Origin: Terriglobus aquaticus
Lineage (GTDB): Bacteria; Acidobacteriota; Terriglobia; Terriglobales; Acidobacteriaceae
Direction: 5' to 3'
Length of the DNA stretch: 64,000 nt
NCBI RefSeq assembly: GCF_025685415.1
Contig: NZ_JAGSYB010000001.1
Location: forward strand, 1,984,001-2,048,000
This document shows, one piece after another, positions 1-7,518 of the stretch. How positions within the stretch are numbered: the stretch's first letter is position 1; each line of letters begins with the position of its first letter. The position numbers and the translations under genes were made by a program. Under the pieces are notes generated by a model. It worked only from the letters and a program-made list of their open reading frames with translations, searched no databases and had not been told where the DNA came from.

Positions 1-190
1 ACATGGGCCGCTGCAGGCCTGGCGAGTAGGTCAGGTCCTGCCCGACCCAGAGCGTGAGCAGGGTGGTGATGATGGCCGCCTGGAATCCGATCACCAGCCC
101 GAGTTGACCACGGCGCCGGCGCGCATCCAGAGCTTCGACCTCCGCTGGGGTCAGGTTACGTTCTTGCACGGGCAGGCGAAGGTTAGCCAT
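1..190 (-). CDS. Partial small membrane protein, N-terminal part only
   Basis: The gene runs off the left edge of the window; the visible 63 residues begin MANLRLPVQERN and are the N-terminus. A short charged region with Arg-rich DARRRRGQ is followed by one hydrophobic stretch (about residues 31-49, LGLVIGFQAAIITTLLTLW) that should be a membrane segment. The ATG at 188-190 is preceded on the minus strand by AAAGGA about 11 bases upstream, which supports this start. I do not recognise the family. An inner-membrane protein with its N-terminus in the cytoplasm is likely, from the positive charges before the segment. Confidence 0.5.
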   Translation of the reverse strand, partial: MANLRLPVQERNLTPAEVEALDARRRRGQLGLVIGFQAAIITTLLTLWVGQDLTYSPGLQRPM

Positions 191-302
191 TGGGTCAGGA
201 ATCCTTTCAACGTCAGAGTACAACAGCGGGTGCAACTCACGCACGGTGTTCGCACAAGGATAGATGCAGTTGCCGGCCGATGTGGGGCTGGTCGTGAGCT
301 CG

Positions 303-578
303 TCAGTCCAGGAAGGCCATGGTCTTGATGCCGGCGATCTCGAAGCGCTTGCGGCAACGGATGTTGGTGCAGTTGGCGGTGTCGTCGCGCAGCACCATGT
401 AGCTTTGCGCCTTGGCAAAGCGAGCGCGATCGCGGTCGTCGGCGCGGTTGGGCACCTGCTTCTTTTTGCGGCGGACGAGCCAGTTCAGAGCGTATTCCCC
501 GGCCACGCCGCACTTGGTACACGTGAGCTGGTGCTTGCGCTGCTCTGTCTTTTCGTCGAAGAATTCGCGCTCTTCCAT
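303..578 (-). CDS. Small protein with paired cysteines, probable zinc-binding
   Basis: A 91-residue charged protein of unknown function. Four cysteines occur as C20-x2-C23 (LTCTKC) and C70-x4-C75 (NCTNIRC), separated by a basic middle part (RRKKKQ). This spacing suggests one zinc site, possibly nucleic-acid binding. I chose the internal ATG at 576-578 because GGGAGG lies 11 or so bases upstream; a longer frame starts at 629 but has no ribosome-binding site there. It is transcribed divergently from the next gene. The zinc assignment is an inference from spacing only. Confidence 0.55.
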   Translation of the reverse strand: MEEREFFDEKTEQRKHQLTCTKCGVAGEYALNWLVRRKKKQVPNRADDRDRARFAKAQSYMVLRDDTANCTNIRCRKRFEIAGIKTMAFLD

Positions 579-655
579 GGGCGTACAGCCCTCCCTGCAA
601 CATCTTATTCCCGGCGCGGGGTGCGCCAATGCGAAGCTAGGAGCAGGAACACACC

Positions 656-838
656 ATGAAGCGCCGACCGAAGATCTTTTCTGTCACCAAAGCCGTGAAA
701 AGCAACGCGCGGGACCGCGTGGGTATGCCGCGTCCGGGGACGGCCCTGCCGGATGAGAAGACCAAGGCGGAGCACCGCGCGAGGAAGCACAAGGTGACGC
801 TGAACAGACTCTTGCAGGAGAACGGAACTGAATCGTAG
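656..838 (+). CDS. Small basic hypothetical protein
   Basis: Sixty residues, very rich in Lys and Arg (begins MKRRPKIFSVTKAVKSNARD), with no cysteine and no membrane segment. AGGAG lies about 12 bases before the ATG. It is divergent from the cysteine-rich gene on the other strand. The charge suggests a nucleic-acid or ribosome-associated peptide, but I do not recognise a family, and this is a guess from composition. It might also be a spurious frame, although the composition and the ribosome-binding site argue for a gene. Confidence 0.5.
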   Translation: MKRRPKIFSVTKAVKSNARDRVGMPRPGTALPDEKTKAEHRARKHKVTLNRLLQENGTES

Positions 839-937
839 GGAGATTGCCGGAACGTGTCCCGGTAGGCGGCGCACCGTGCTCACAGGCGGACAGCAAGCGC
901 AACGCTCATCGCTTCTGCTTCAAAACAGCTCAGGAGC

Positions 938-1324
938 CTACCAGATACGCCGGACATGGAATGCGTCGAGAGCTTCGTCGATGCTGAGGAGCGGGATGTC
1001 TGCGGCAAGCGAGGTCGCGGCGATGATGCGATCGAACGGGTCGCGATGATCCGCGACGAGACGCCCGGCACGAAGCGCGATCGCGGCACTCACCGGGACT
1101 GACGAAATGCCGGCTGCAACGAGAAGAGCTTCGTAATCGGCGTGAAGCTTCTCGCCGGATGGCAACTTGCCCAGACGGACTTTGTTCGCTAGCTCGAAAG
1201 CGCTGATGGCGGACACAAGCAGGGCGTTGGCCTCATCCGCGATGAGCGTCCGGGCACGCGCGCTAAGCTTGTCAGGAAATTCGATTGCCCAGATCAGAAC
1301 ATGCGTGTCGAGGAGGTAGGTCAA
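938..1324 (-). CDS. PIN-domain toxin, VapC type
   Basis: A 128-residue PIN-domain protein, the normal size for a VapC RNase toxin. Visible acidic residues of the metal site are D6 (YLLDTHV), E44 (AFELANK) and the C-terminal cluster D92, D95 and D98 in DHRDPFDRII, a form typical of the Sll0205-like PIN group. Known members cleave RNA (often tRNA) with Mg2+ and are held inactive by the partner antitoxin. Its ATG overlaps the stop of the antitoxin gene by four bases (ATGA), so translation is probably coupled. Family and partner are clear; the RNA target cannot be read from sequence. Confidence 0.92.
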   Translation of the reverse strand: MTYLLDTHVLIWAIEFPDKLSARARTLIADEANALLVSAISAFELANKVRLGKLPSGEKLHADYEALLVAAGISSVPVSAAIALRAGRLVADHRDPFDRIIAATSLAADIPLLSIDEALDAFHVRRIW

Positions 1325-1563
1325 GCCCCACCTTCCCAGAGCACCAACTCCTCTTCGGGCAGAGGGTCCCAGAATGAGTCTGAAAATGTATACCCAGGAT
1401 CTGCGATCAGGCCGAGCCGGCGAACCTTCGGCTGCTTGACTGGCTCGATGCGGGCGACCGGCGTTTTTTCGCGTCCGGAGGTGATGATGATTTCTTCGCC
1501 AGCTTGCGCCTTTTGAACGAGTTCTGAAAGGCGAGTTTTTGCTTCGAACATTGTCACCGTCAT
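1321..1563 (-). CDS. Phd/YefM-type antitoxin of the PIN toxin
   Basis: An 80-residue protein with the N-terminal Phd/YefM DNA-binding fold (MTVTMFEAKTRLSELVQKAQ, then GEEIIITSGREKTPVARIEP) and an acidic C-terminal tail ending in a short WEGGA. The N-terminal half should dimerise and bind DNA, the tail (about residues 50-80, with FSDSFWDPLPEEELVLW) should wrap the toxin. It is first in a two-gene operon and overlaps the toxin start. A perfect 20-bp palindrome starts 15 bases upstream of its start codon and is the likely operator for autoregulation. Confidence 0.9.
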   Translation of the reverse strand: MTVTMFEAKTRLSELVQKAQAGEEIIITSGREKTPVARIEPVKQPKVRRLGLIADPGYTFSDSFWDPLPEEELVLWEGGA

Positions 1564-1578
1564 GAACGCCCTCCTAAG

Positions 1579-1598
1579 CTGCTAAGCTAGCTTAGCAG
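1579..1598. promoter_or_regulatory. Perfect 20-bp palindrome, probable toxin-antitoxin operator
   Basis: CTGCTAAGCTAGCTTAGCAG is identical to its reverse complement. It begins 15 bases beyond the antitoxin start codon and ends 17 bases before the divergent site-2 protease gene. A further half-site CTAAGC lies at 1574-1579. Position and symmetry fit an operator bound by the Phd/YefM antitoxin dimer. Because the intergenic space is only 52 bases, binding here would also touch the divergent promoter. Confidence 0.7.
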
Positions 1599-1615
1599 GA
1601 TGGACAAGGAGCGGG

Positions 1616-2308
1616 ATGAGTCAGAGCGCGATTCTGTTGGTGTTTGAGTTTGTAGCGCTCATCTTTGCGTTCTCCATCCATGAGGCTGCACACGCTTGGA
1701 TGGCTTCGCGGTGCGGCGACCAGACGGCGCGCATGCTGGGCCGGGTGACCCTGAACCCGGTGCGGCACCTGGATCCTCTTGGGTCGGTGCTGCTGCCGCT
1801 GATCGCGGCGTTTACGCACCTGCCCCTGATTGGCTGGGCCAAGCCGACGCCCGTGGTTGGGCGCAACCTGCGGAATTACAAGCGGGACGACATCCTGGTG
1901 ACGCTCGCGGGGCCGGGCGTGAACCTGCTGGTGGCGCTGGTAGCGCTGCTGATGATGGTGGTGGTCAAGCACTTCATCCCGGGTGGGGCTGAGGCCGTGG
2001 GCGCGTCGGTCACGCTGGCGTTGTTTGGCGGGGAGGACCGGCCGTCGGGATTGCTCTTCCCGCTGGTGCTGCTGCTGTTTTGCAGCATGCTGGTGAACCT
2101 GGGACTGGCGGTGTTCAATGTGATCCCGATACCGCCGCTGGATGGATCGCGCGTGCTGCGGCACTTTCTGCCGTACCACTGGCAAGAGAACTACGACCGC
2201 ATTGGCGGGTACAGCCTGTTGCTGCTGATGCTGGTGGGCGGCCGGCTGATGAGCGTGCTGTTTACGCCGGTGCTGGGCACGTTTTTGAGCATGCTGATCA
2301 GCATGTAG
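1616..2308 (+). CDS. Site-2 protease family intramembrane metalloprotease (M50)
   Basis: A 230-residue polytopic protein. The zinc motif HEAAH is at residues 22-26 inside the first hydrophobic segment, and the third ligand motif appears as PIPPLDGSRVL with D176, in a later segment (NVIPIPPLDG). Two more motifs common in the short YwhC/Rip3-type group, NPxRHLDPLG and LAGPGVNL, are at about 47-56 and 97-104. Such enzymes cut membrane-bound regulators within the bilayer; no PDZ domain is present. AAGGAG is four bases before the ATG. The gene is divergent from the toxin-antitoxin pair; the substrate is unknown. Confidence 0.88.
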   Translation: MSQSAILLVFEFVALIFAFSIHEAAHAWMASRCGDQTARMLGRVTLNPVRHLDPLGSVLLPLIAAFTHLPLIGWAKPTPVVGRNLRNYKRDDILVTLAGPGVNLLVALVALLMMVVVKHFIPGGAEAVGASVTLALFGGEDRPSGLLFPLVLLLFCSMLVNLGLAVFNVIPIPPLDGSRVLRHFLPYHWQENYDRIGGYSLLLLMLVGGRLMSVLFTPVLGTFLSMLISM

Positions 2309-2347
2309 CGCCGGGTCTGGCTTCTGTTTCCGCTACCATCTTGGTTG

Positions 2348-3424
2348 ATGGAAACGAATACGAAGCGTCGCGTTCTGAGCGGCATGCGCCCGACCGGGCG
2401 GCTGCACCTGGGCAACTACATGGGTGCGCTGTACAACTGGGTGCGGTTGCAGCGGGAGTACTCCTGCTACTTCTTCATCGCCGACATTCATGCGCTGACG
2501 ACGGATTACGCCGACCCGGGCGACATCCGGTCGAAGTCGTTTGAGGTGGCGTTGGACTTCCTGGGTGCCGGCCTCGATCCGGAGCAGTGCGTCATCTTTC
2601 GGCAAAGCGCGGTCCCGGCGCACTCCGAGCTGTACACGCTGTTTGGGATGATCACGCCGCTGGGCTGGCTGGAGCGCGTGCCGACGTACAAGGACCAGCA
2701 GGAGCAGCTTCGCGAAAAGGAACTGAACACGCACGGCTTCCTTGGCTATCCGCTGCTGCAGTCGGCGGACATTCTGCTGTACAAGCCTGACTTTGTGCCG
2801 GTGGGGCAGGACCAGGTGTCGCACGTGGAGCTGACACGCGAAGTGGCGCGCCGGTTCAACCAGTTGTACAGCTCTGCCGTGACGCCCGAGGTGGCTGCAG
2901 CGGCCAGCGACAAGGAGCGGATGAAGGCGGAGATCAGCGAGAACGTGATCGAGACCGAGCTGCTGCCAGAGCCGAAGGTCTTGCTGACGCCATCGCCGAA
3001 GCTGCCGGGGTTGGACGGCCGCAAGATGTCGAAGAGCTATGGGAACACGATCGGGCTGACGGACTCCGCGGAAGAGTTGAAGAAGAAGCTGCGGCCCATG
3101 GTCACGGATCCGGCGCGGGTGCGGCGGACCGATCCCGGCGACCCGGACAAGTGCCCGGTGGGCGATCTGCACAAGGTATTCAGCACGCCGGAGACGCTGG
3201 CGAAGGTGTACGACGGCTGCCGTAATGCGACGATCGGCTGCATCGAGTGCAAGGGCTGGTGTGCGGATTCGATTCTGCGGGAGATTGAGCCCATTGCCGA
3301 GCGGCGGCGCGGATTCGAGGCGCAACCCGCGCTGGTGCAGGACATTTTGACAACGGGAGCGGCGAAGGCGAGAGAGCAAGCGGACGCGACCATGGCCGAG
3401 GTGCGGGCCGCGATGGGCCTGTAA
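2348..3424 (+). CDS. trpS: Tryptophan--tRNA ligase
   Basis: A 358-residue class I aminoacyl-tRNA synthetase that charges tRNA-Trp. The HIGH-type signature appears as HLGNY (from residue 20) after SGMRPTGRL, and the KMSKS loop is intact at residues 226-230 (DGRKMSKSYGN). The length is normal, slightly longer than the 330-residue Bacillus form. I start at the ATG at 2348; a TTG directly before it at 2345 is less likely. No good Shine-Dalgarno sequence is visible. It follows the site-2 protease by 39 bases and could be co-transcribed. A hairpin follows the stop. Confidence 0.97.
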   Translation: METNTKRRVLSGMRPTGRLHLGNYMGALYNWVRLQREYSCYFFIADIHALTTDYADPGDIRSKSFEVALDFLGAGLDPEQCVIFRQSAVPAHSELYTLFGMITPLGWLERVPTYKDQQEQLREKELNTHGFLGYPLLQSADILLYKPDFVPVGQDQVSHVELTREVARRFNQLYSSAVTPEVAAAASDKERMKAEISENVIETELLPEPKVLLTPSPKLPGLDGRKMSKSYGNTIGLTDSAEELKKKLRPMVTDPARVRRTDPGDPDKCPVGDLHKVFSTPETLAKVYDGCRNATIGCIECKGWCADSILREIEPIAERRRGFEAQPALVQDILTTGAAKAREQADATMAEVRAAMGL

Positions 3425-3448
3425 TCGCTCGTTTCGATTGAGAACAGG

Positions 3449-3474
3449 AGCCGCGTTGCTGTCGGGACGCGGCT
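3449..3474 (+). terminator. Hairpin after trpS
   Basis: AGCCGCGT at 3449-3456 pairs with ACGCGGCT at 3467-3474 around a 10-base loop. It begins 24 bases after the trpS stop codon. The downstream T-run is weak (TCGTTG), so termination may be incomplete. Confidence 0.5.
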
Positions 3475-3510
3475 TCGTTGCATCTGACCATGTCGAACAG
3501 GAGCGATGCG

Positions 3511-3717
3511 ATGAGTGATGTGTTTCCGAACGATCCGAAGCCGGTGCCGAACGATCCCGATGTGATTCCCGCAACGGACGCGGACCGCCGTCACGACTCG
3601 AACCTGGCGCCGCAGGGGCCGATGCAGACGGATATGCCAACGAATAACAAGTGGACGCCTGAGGGCGACCATGAGCCGGTCCCGAATATTCCGCCCTCCG
3701 CGACGGATCCGTACTAG
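3511..3717 (+). CDS. Small proline- and aspartate-rich hypothetical protein
   Basis: Sixty-eight residues of low-complexity, probably disordered sequence with repeated P-N-D-P elements (FPNDPKPVPNDPDVIP) and an acidic net charge. There is no signal peptide, membrane segment or cysteine. The frame is open further upstream (ATG at 3490), but AGGAG at 3499-3503 is seven bases before the ATG at 3511, which decides the start. I do not recognise a family. It lies between trpS and scpA on the same strand. Confidence 0.5.
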   Translation: MSDVFPNDPKPVPNDPDVIPATDADRRHDSNLAPQGPMQTDMPTNNKWTPEGDHEPVPNIPPSATDPY

Positions 3718-3821
3718 GGCGGGACGCGGTCGCCGGCCGGAGCGAATCTGAGCGGGCCGGGATCTTCGGGCTGAGGGAGAAGCTGCGATTCTCTTCACAT
3801 CCGGCATAGCGGGCCGCGATA

Positions 3822-4769
3822 ATGGAACGGTCGATGCCCGAGCCGAACGTTCAAGACATCCCGGAGCAGAGCCAGCCGGATACCGCCGAGACTCCGGTCG
3901 CGTCCGCACCCCTCGTGCTGGAGCACCCGGCGCCTGCGCCGCCCAAACCTGTGCCGGCCCGGAAGAAAAAAGAGGACGCGAAGGAAGAGCTTTCGCAGTC
4001 GCCTTTCTCGATCACCGTCGGGCAGGTGTATGACGGGCCGATGGACCTATTGCTGGACCTGATTCGCAAGCAGGACATCGACATTTACGACATCCCGATT
4101 GCGAAAATTACGGCGCAGTTCCTGGCGTATACCGAGCAACTAAAGCAGCAGGATGTGGACTCGGCGGGCGACTTCATCTACACGGCTTCCCTGCTGATCC
4201 ACATCAAGAGCAAGATGCTGTTGCCTCGCGAGGCCTCGCTGATTGCGAGCGGCGATGCGGAGGATCCACGGCGCGAACTGGTGGAGCGCCTGCTGGAGCA
4301 CGAGCGCTTCAAGGCTGCCGCGCAGATGCTGCTGCAGAAGCAGCAGATTGAGGATGCAACCTGGACCAACCCCGGAGCGAAGGAGTTCACGCGCGTCGAT
4401 GAGGGCGAGCGCGAGATCGCCGCGGACACAACGGACCTGGTTCGCGTATTCCAGGAGATCCTGGAGCGGATCCGCAAGCGGCCCGTGCTGAACGTGAACG
4501 AAGAGACGGTCACCGTGGCGCAGATGCTGGAGTACACCAAGCGCCGCCTGATGCTGGAAGATCGCCCGACCAGCCTGCGCAAACTGCTGCAGAACACGCA
4601 CTCGCAACAGGCTTTGATTTGCATGTTCCTGGCGATGCTGGAACTGGTGCGACTGCAGGCCATTCTGCTGCGGCAAGGTCACAAGTTCGGCGACATCGTG
4701 ATCAAGAAAACCGAGAACTTCGACGAAGTCCTGGCGCACCAGGAGCGCATGCGCGACGACTGGCGCTGA
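3822..4769 (+). CDS. scpA: Segregation and condensation protein A
   Basis: A 315-residue kleisin subunit of the Smc-ScpAB condensin complex. After a disordered Pro/Ala/Lys-rich N-terminal tail (about residues 1-65, with PVPARKKKEDAKEE) comes the conserved segment FSITVGQVYDGPMDLLLDLIRKQDIDIYDIPI, the hallmark of ScpA's Smc-neck-binding part, then SAGDFIYTASLLIHIKSKMLLPR. The C-terminal winged-helix part ends near 300. The long N-terminal tail is unusual compared with Bacillus ScpA (251 residues). No scpB lies beside it in this window. Start choice between ATG 3822 and ATG 3834 is uncertain because neither has a clear ribosome-binding site. Confidence 0.93.
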   Translation: MERSMPEPNVQDIPEQSQPDTAETPVASAPLVLEHPAPAPPKPVPARKKKEDAKEELSQSPFSITVGQVYDGPMDLLLDLIRKQDIDIYDIPIAKITAQFLAYTEQLKQQDVDSAGDFIYTASLLIHIKSKMLLPREASLIASGDAEDPRRELVERLLEHERFKAAAQMLLQKQQIEDATWTNPGAKEFTRVDEGEREIAADTTDLVRVFQEILERIRKRPVLNVNEETVTVAQMLEYTKRRLMLEDRPTSLRKLLQNTHSQQALICMFLAMLELVRLQAILLRQGHKFGDIVIKKTENFDEVLAHQERMRDDWR

Positions 4770-4775
4770 GCCTGG

Positions 4776-5129
4776 TCAGGCGGCCAGCTTGTCCTCTACG
4801 ACCTGCTTCACTTCGCCTGGCGTTCTAAGATTCGGAAAGCTGTCGCGGAAGGTATTCGGGAGCCAGATGCCCTCATCGAGGAGAGGAAAGAAGAGCTCGT
4901 ACCCAATTCCCGAAATCTCAATGTTGGAGAGAGCAGCGTCCGAGGCAGCCTCGAAGCCGCGGTAGTGAAGCGGATCCAGCGCGATCTCCAGTCCTGTCGA
5001 AAGCTTCACGATGATACGTCGCCAGTTCTGATCGAAGCGCACGTCCGTGGCACTGGGATAGCAGCCGGTCTCGTCCTCCCACCGCTGCTCCGCAGCCCGA
5101 AGTTCCTCTTCGGCGATCTCCGCACTCAT
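4776..5129 (-). CDS. DUF2442-like protein, partner of DUF4160
   Basis: A 117-residue acidic protein. The N-terminal helix region (SAEIAEEELRAAEQRWE) precedes a compact beta-rich part with VRFDQNWRRIIVKLSTGLEIALDP and FFPLLDEGIWLPN, which matches the general pattern of DUF2442 proteins. Its ATG overlaps the stop codon of the DUF4160 gene (ATGA at 5126-5129), and AAGAGG lies a few bases upstream, so I use this start rather than the longer frame from 5156. DUF4160 and DUF2442 genes are commonly adjacent and have been suggested to form toxin-antitoxin-like pairs; the role is unproven. The DUF2442 call is by eye. Confidence 0.7.
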   Translation of the reverse strand: MSAEIAEEELRAAEQRWEDETGCYPSATDVRFDQNWRRIIVKLSTGLEIALDPLHYRGFEAASDAALSNIEISGIGYELFFPLLDEGIWLPNTFRDSFPNLRTPGEVKQVVEDKLAA

Positions 5130-5368
5130 TGGTGTACCTCTTTCCAAGCTTCGCATAAGACTTCGACATTGGCTTCGATGAAGTTCTGCACGCGAGACAG
5201 CACCTGACCCGCCATGTGCTTCCGGGCGCGTAAACTGGCCCGCCGTTCAGCACAGTGCAACCAGAATGAAGCAGACTGGCTTCCGTCAGTCGCATGCACA
5301 TGCGGTGGCCCATGATCGTCGGTATAGATCATGATGCGGAATGCTCCGAAGCGGAGAATGGTGGGCAT
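5126..5368 (-). CDS. DUF4160 domain protein
   Basis: An 80-residue protein with the family pattern MPTILRFGAFRIMIYTDDHGPPHVHA near the N-terminus, in which the two histidines of PPHVHA are diagnostic, and a helical C-terminal half ending NVEVLCEAWKEVHQ. Function is unknown. It begins two bases after the stop of the EF-P-like gene and overlaps the DUF2442 gene by four bases, so all three are probably co-transcribed and translationally coupled. The domain call is firm; any toxin role is an inference from the pairing. Confidence 0.85.
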   Translation of the reverse strand: MPTILRFGAFRIMIYTDDHGPPHVHATDGSQSASFWLHCAERRASLRARKHMAGQVLSRVQNFIEANVEVLCEAWKEVHQ

Positions 5369-5370
5369 GA

Positions 5371-5946
5371 CTAGACGCGGCCGGCGAACTCGCGGGTCTC
5401 GGTGGAGATCTTGATGCGCTCGCCCTGTTTGACGAAGGGTGGGACGCGGAGGGTCATGCCGGTTTCGACCTTGGCGGCTTTGGTGCCGCTGCCGCTGGAG
5501 AAGTCGCCGCGGGCGGCTGGTTCGGTTTCGGTCACTTCGAGCTCGACGAAGATGGGGAGCTGCAGAGCGATGGGATTGCCGTTGTACTTGTGCATTTGCA
5601 GCATGAGACCTTCGGTGAGGAAGTCCGTTGCGTCGCCGACCTTGGCTTCGTCGAGCGTGAGTGTCTCGTAGCTTTCCTGGTCCATGAAGTGGTAGCCGTC
5701 GCCGTCGTTGTAGAGGAATGACGCTGGCACGAGCGAGACGTCCGGCTCTTTGAACTTGTCATTAGCTTTGAAGGTCTTGTCGAAGACGGCGCCGGTGATC
5801 AGGTTGCGCATCTTCAGGCGAACCAGCGTCTGGCCGCCGCGCGCGGTGGGCGTGCTTACGTCGGACTCCATGCAGACGTAGGGCGCGTCTTCGAACTCGA
5901 AGACCATCTTGCGCTTGATTTCGATTGCTTCCAGAAGTGCTGCCAT
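5371..5946 (-). CDS. Elongation factor P-like protein with EfpL/YeiP-type loop
   Basis: A 191-residue three-domain EF-P family protein, which relieves ribosome stalling at polyproline by entering the E site. Domain I holds the loop that reaches the peptidyl-transferase centre: here it reads STPTARGGQ (residues 31-39, with Arg36 at the tip), not the PGKGQ loop of lysine-modified EF-P. This is the form seen in EfpL/YeiP (SPTARGA in E. coli). The C-terminal S1-like domain ends GERIKISTETREFAGRV. GGAGG lies eight bases before the chosen ATG; an upstream frame starting at 5979 has no such site. It is third in a minus-strand run. Confidence 0.88.
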   Translation of the reverse strand: MAALLEAIEIKRKMVFEFEDAPYVCMESDVSTPTARGGQTLVRLKMRNLITGAVFDKTFKANDKFKEPDVSLVPASFLYNDGDGYHFMDQESYETLTLDEAKVGDATDFLTEGLMLQMHKYNGNPIALQLPIFVELEVTETEPAARGDFSSGSGTKAAKVETGMTLRVPPFVKQGERIKISTETREFAGRV

Positions 5947-6016
5947 GGTGTTCGCCTCCGTTCGCCCGAGGCGAATCATTAGCAGTATAGGCAGAGGCGC
6001 TGCCGGGAAGAAGCGA

Positions 6017-6523
6017 TCAGGCGTGGTCGAGCAGGGCTCGATAGATCTGCTCTGTCTCTTCGTTCCAGCAGCAGAAGATGACCTGCTCGACGCCGCTGTC
6101 CGGCAGGTGCTCGCGCACGGTGGTCACGGCGATGTGCGCGGCGCGGTCGGGTGGGAAGTGGTAGATGCCGGTTGCGATGGCCGGAAAGGCGATGGACTTG
6201 CAGGCGTGCTTGCGGGCGAGCTGCATGCTGCGGCGATAGCAGCCGGCGAGCAGATCGTCTTCACCTTTAGTGCCGCCCTTCCACCGTGGGCCGACGGCGT
6301 GGAAGACCCACTTTGCCGGAAGCTTGAAGCCGGGCGTGGCTTTCGCATCACCCGTGGCGCAGCCGCCCAACAGCTCGCACGCGGCGAGCAGCTCTTTGCC
6401 GGCGGCGCGGTGGATGGCGCCGTCGACACCGCCGCCACCGAGGAGCGACTGGTTGGCCGCGTTCACGATCGCATCGACGTGCAGTTTCGTGATGTCGCCG
6501 CGGTGGATGAGCAGTTCGGCCAT
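6017..6523 (-). CDS. Macro-domain ADP-ribose hydrolase
   Basis: A 168-residue single macro domain. The ADP-ribose pocket motifs are present: [26 protein letters not shown] at about residues 17-42, with the catalytic Asn/Asp of the YmdB class, and the second loop [13 protein letters not shown] near 111-123. Enzymes of this MacroD/YmdB type deacetylate O-acetyl-ADP-ribose and can remove ADP-ribose from proteins. It lies 36 bases after the DnaC-like gene and 70 bases before the EF-P-like gene on the same strand. No ribosome-binding site is obvious. Confidence 0.93.
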   Translation of the reverse strand: MAELLIHRGDITKLHVDAIVNAANQSLLGGGGVDGAIHRAAGKELLAACELLGGCATGDAKATPGFKLPAKWVFHAVGPRWKGGTKGEDDLLAGCYRRSMQLARKHACKSIAFPAIATGIYHFPPDRAAHIAVTTVREHLPDSGVEQVIFCCWNEETEQIYRALLDHA

Positions 6524-6559
6524 GTGCGGTTGGATGCGGTGCGATGCGCGTGCTGCAGG

Positions 6560-7330
6560 TTACGAGAGCTGCGCGCGTTTGATCGTCTTGCGGAAATCGA
6601 GGCCGTTCATCTCAACGGTGAGGCACATCTCCTGGATGCGCGAGAAGATGCGTTCGCCGACGCGGTCGCCCAGCGTCTCGCCGGATTTGCTGTCCCCACG
6701 CACCATGGCGGAGTGCTCATTGGGATAGTTGGTGGTGATGATGGTGGTACGGCGATCGTTGTACCGCGTGTTCAGGATGTGCTCGACCATTTCGCCGGTC
6801 CAGTCGGATCGCTTTTCGCGACCGAGTTCGTCCAGCACCAGAACGTCGGCCTGGAAGACGGGCGCGAGCACCTCGTACTCCGACTCGGAAGAGCGCTCGT
6901 TGTAGCTGTTCTGAATCGCCTTGAGCAAGGAGCGGTGGTCGTAGAAGAGGCCGACGGCGTTGTGCTCGGTAATGAGGGCGCGAAGCGTTGCGACCGCAAG
7001 ATGGGTTTTGCCGGTGCCGATGCCACCGGTGATGAGCAGGCCGGTGCCGTCGTGGTCGGTGGACCAGCCGTCCACAAAACGGCGCAGCAGCATGGGCGCC
7101 ATGCCGATGGAAGGGCTGCGGCCGGGGTAGCTGGTGAACGTCTCAAAGGTGCTGCTTTCGTGCCGGATGGGTATGTTGGCCTTTTCCATGGCGCGAAGGC
7201 CGCGCAGGTAGGAGCGGCAGACGCATGGCTCGGCGTAGCGGCGGCCCTGCTCGTCCTCCACGACGCGCATGCCCATGCCTTCGCAGATCTTGCACTTCTC
7301 TTCTTTGAGAGATCGAAGTAATGGGTCCAT
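6560..7330 (-). CDS. DnaC/IstB-like AAA+ ATPase, probable helicase loader
   Basis: A 256-residue AAA+ protein of the DnaC/DnaI group that loads the replicative helicase. Cysteines at 13, 16, 36 and 38 (CKIC, CVC) form a probable zinc site near the N-terminus, as in DnaI-like loaders. Walker A is GGIGTGKTH (102-110) and Walker B is VLVLDELG (163-170), followed by an Arg-rich sensor region (RTTIITTNYP). There is no transposase beside it, so it is unlikely to be an IstB transposition partner. It is first in the minus-strand run leading to the macro-domain and EF-P-like genes. Confidence 0.85.
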   Translation of the reverse strand: MDPLLRSLKEEKCKICEGMGMRVVEDEQGRRYAEPCVCRSYLRGLRAMEKANIPIRHESSTFETFTSYPGRSPSIGMAPMLLRRFVDGWSTDHDGTGLLITGGIGTGKTHLAVATLRALITEHNAVGLFYDHRSLLKAIQNSYNERSSESEYEVLAPVFQADVLVLDELGREKRSDWTGEMVEHILNTRYNDRRTTIITTNYPNEHSAMVRGDSKSGETLGDRVGERIFSRIQEMCLTVEMNGLDFRKTIKRAQLS

Positions 7331-7518
7331 GGTCGCCTACTGGGCAATGGCTTGCCATTCAGCTTGCCGCTGAGCCGGACCTGGAAGGAGCAGCCAGCGA
7401 GCGAAGCAGATTGGCGAACTCTACCGCGTCATTCCGACGCGGCGTGCTTCTTCAGTATCGCAGGGCAGGCGATGTGGACGGGTGTGTGAAAACGGGAGCG
7501 GCTTGAGAGGCAGGAGGA

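Noticed and set aside
5909-7321. Long plus-strand frame opposite the macro-domain and DnaC-like genes
   Set aside because: It is antisense to two genes with clear motifs; length follows from high GC codon bias.
6560-7330. IstB transposition helper
   Set aside because: No IstA transposase or inverted repeats are nearby; zinc cysteines and context fit a DnaC/DnaI-like loader.
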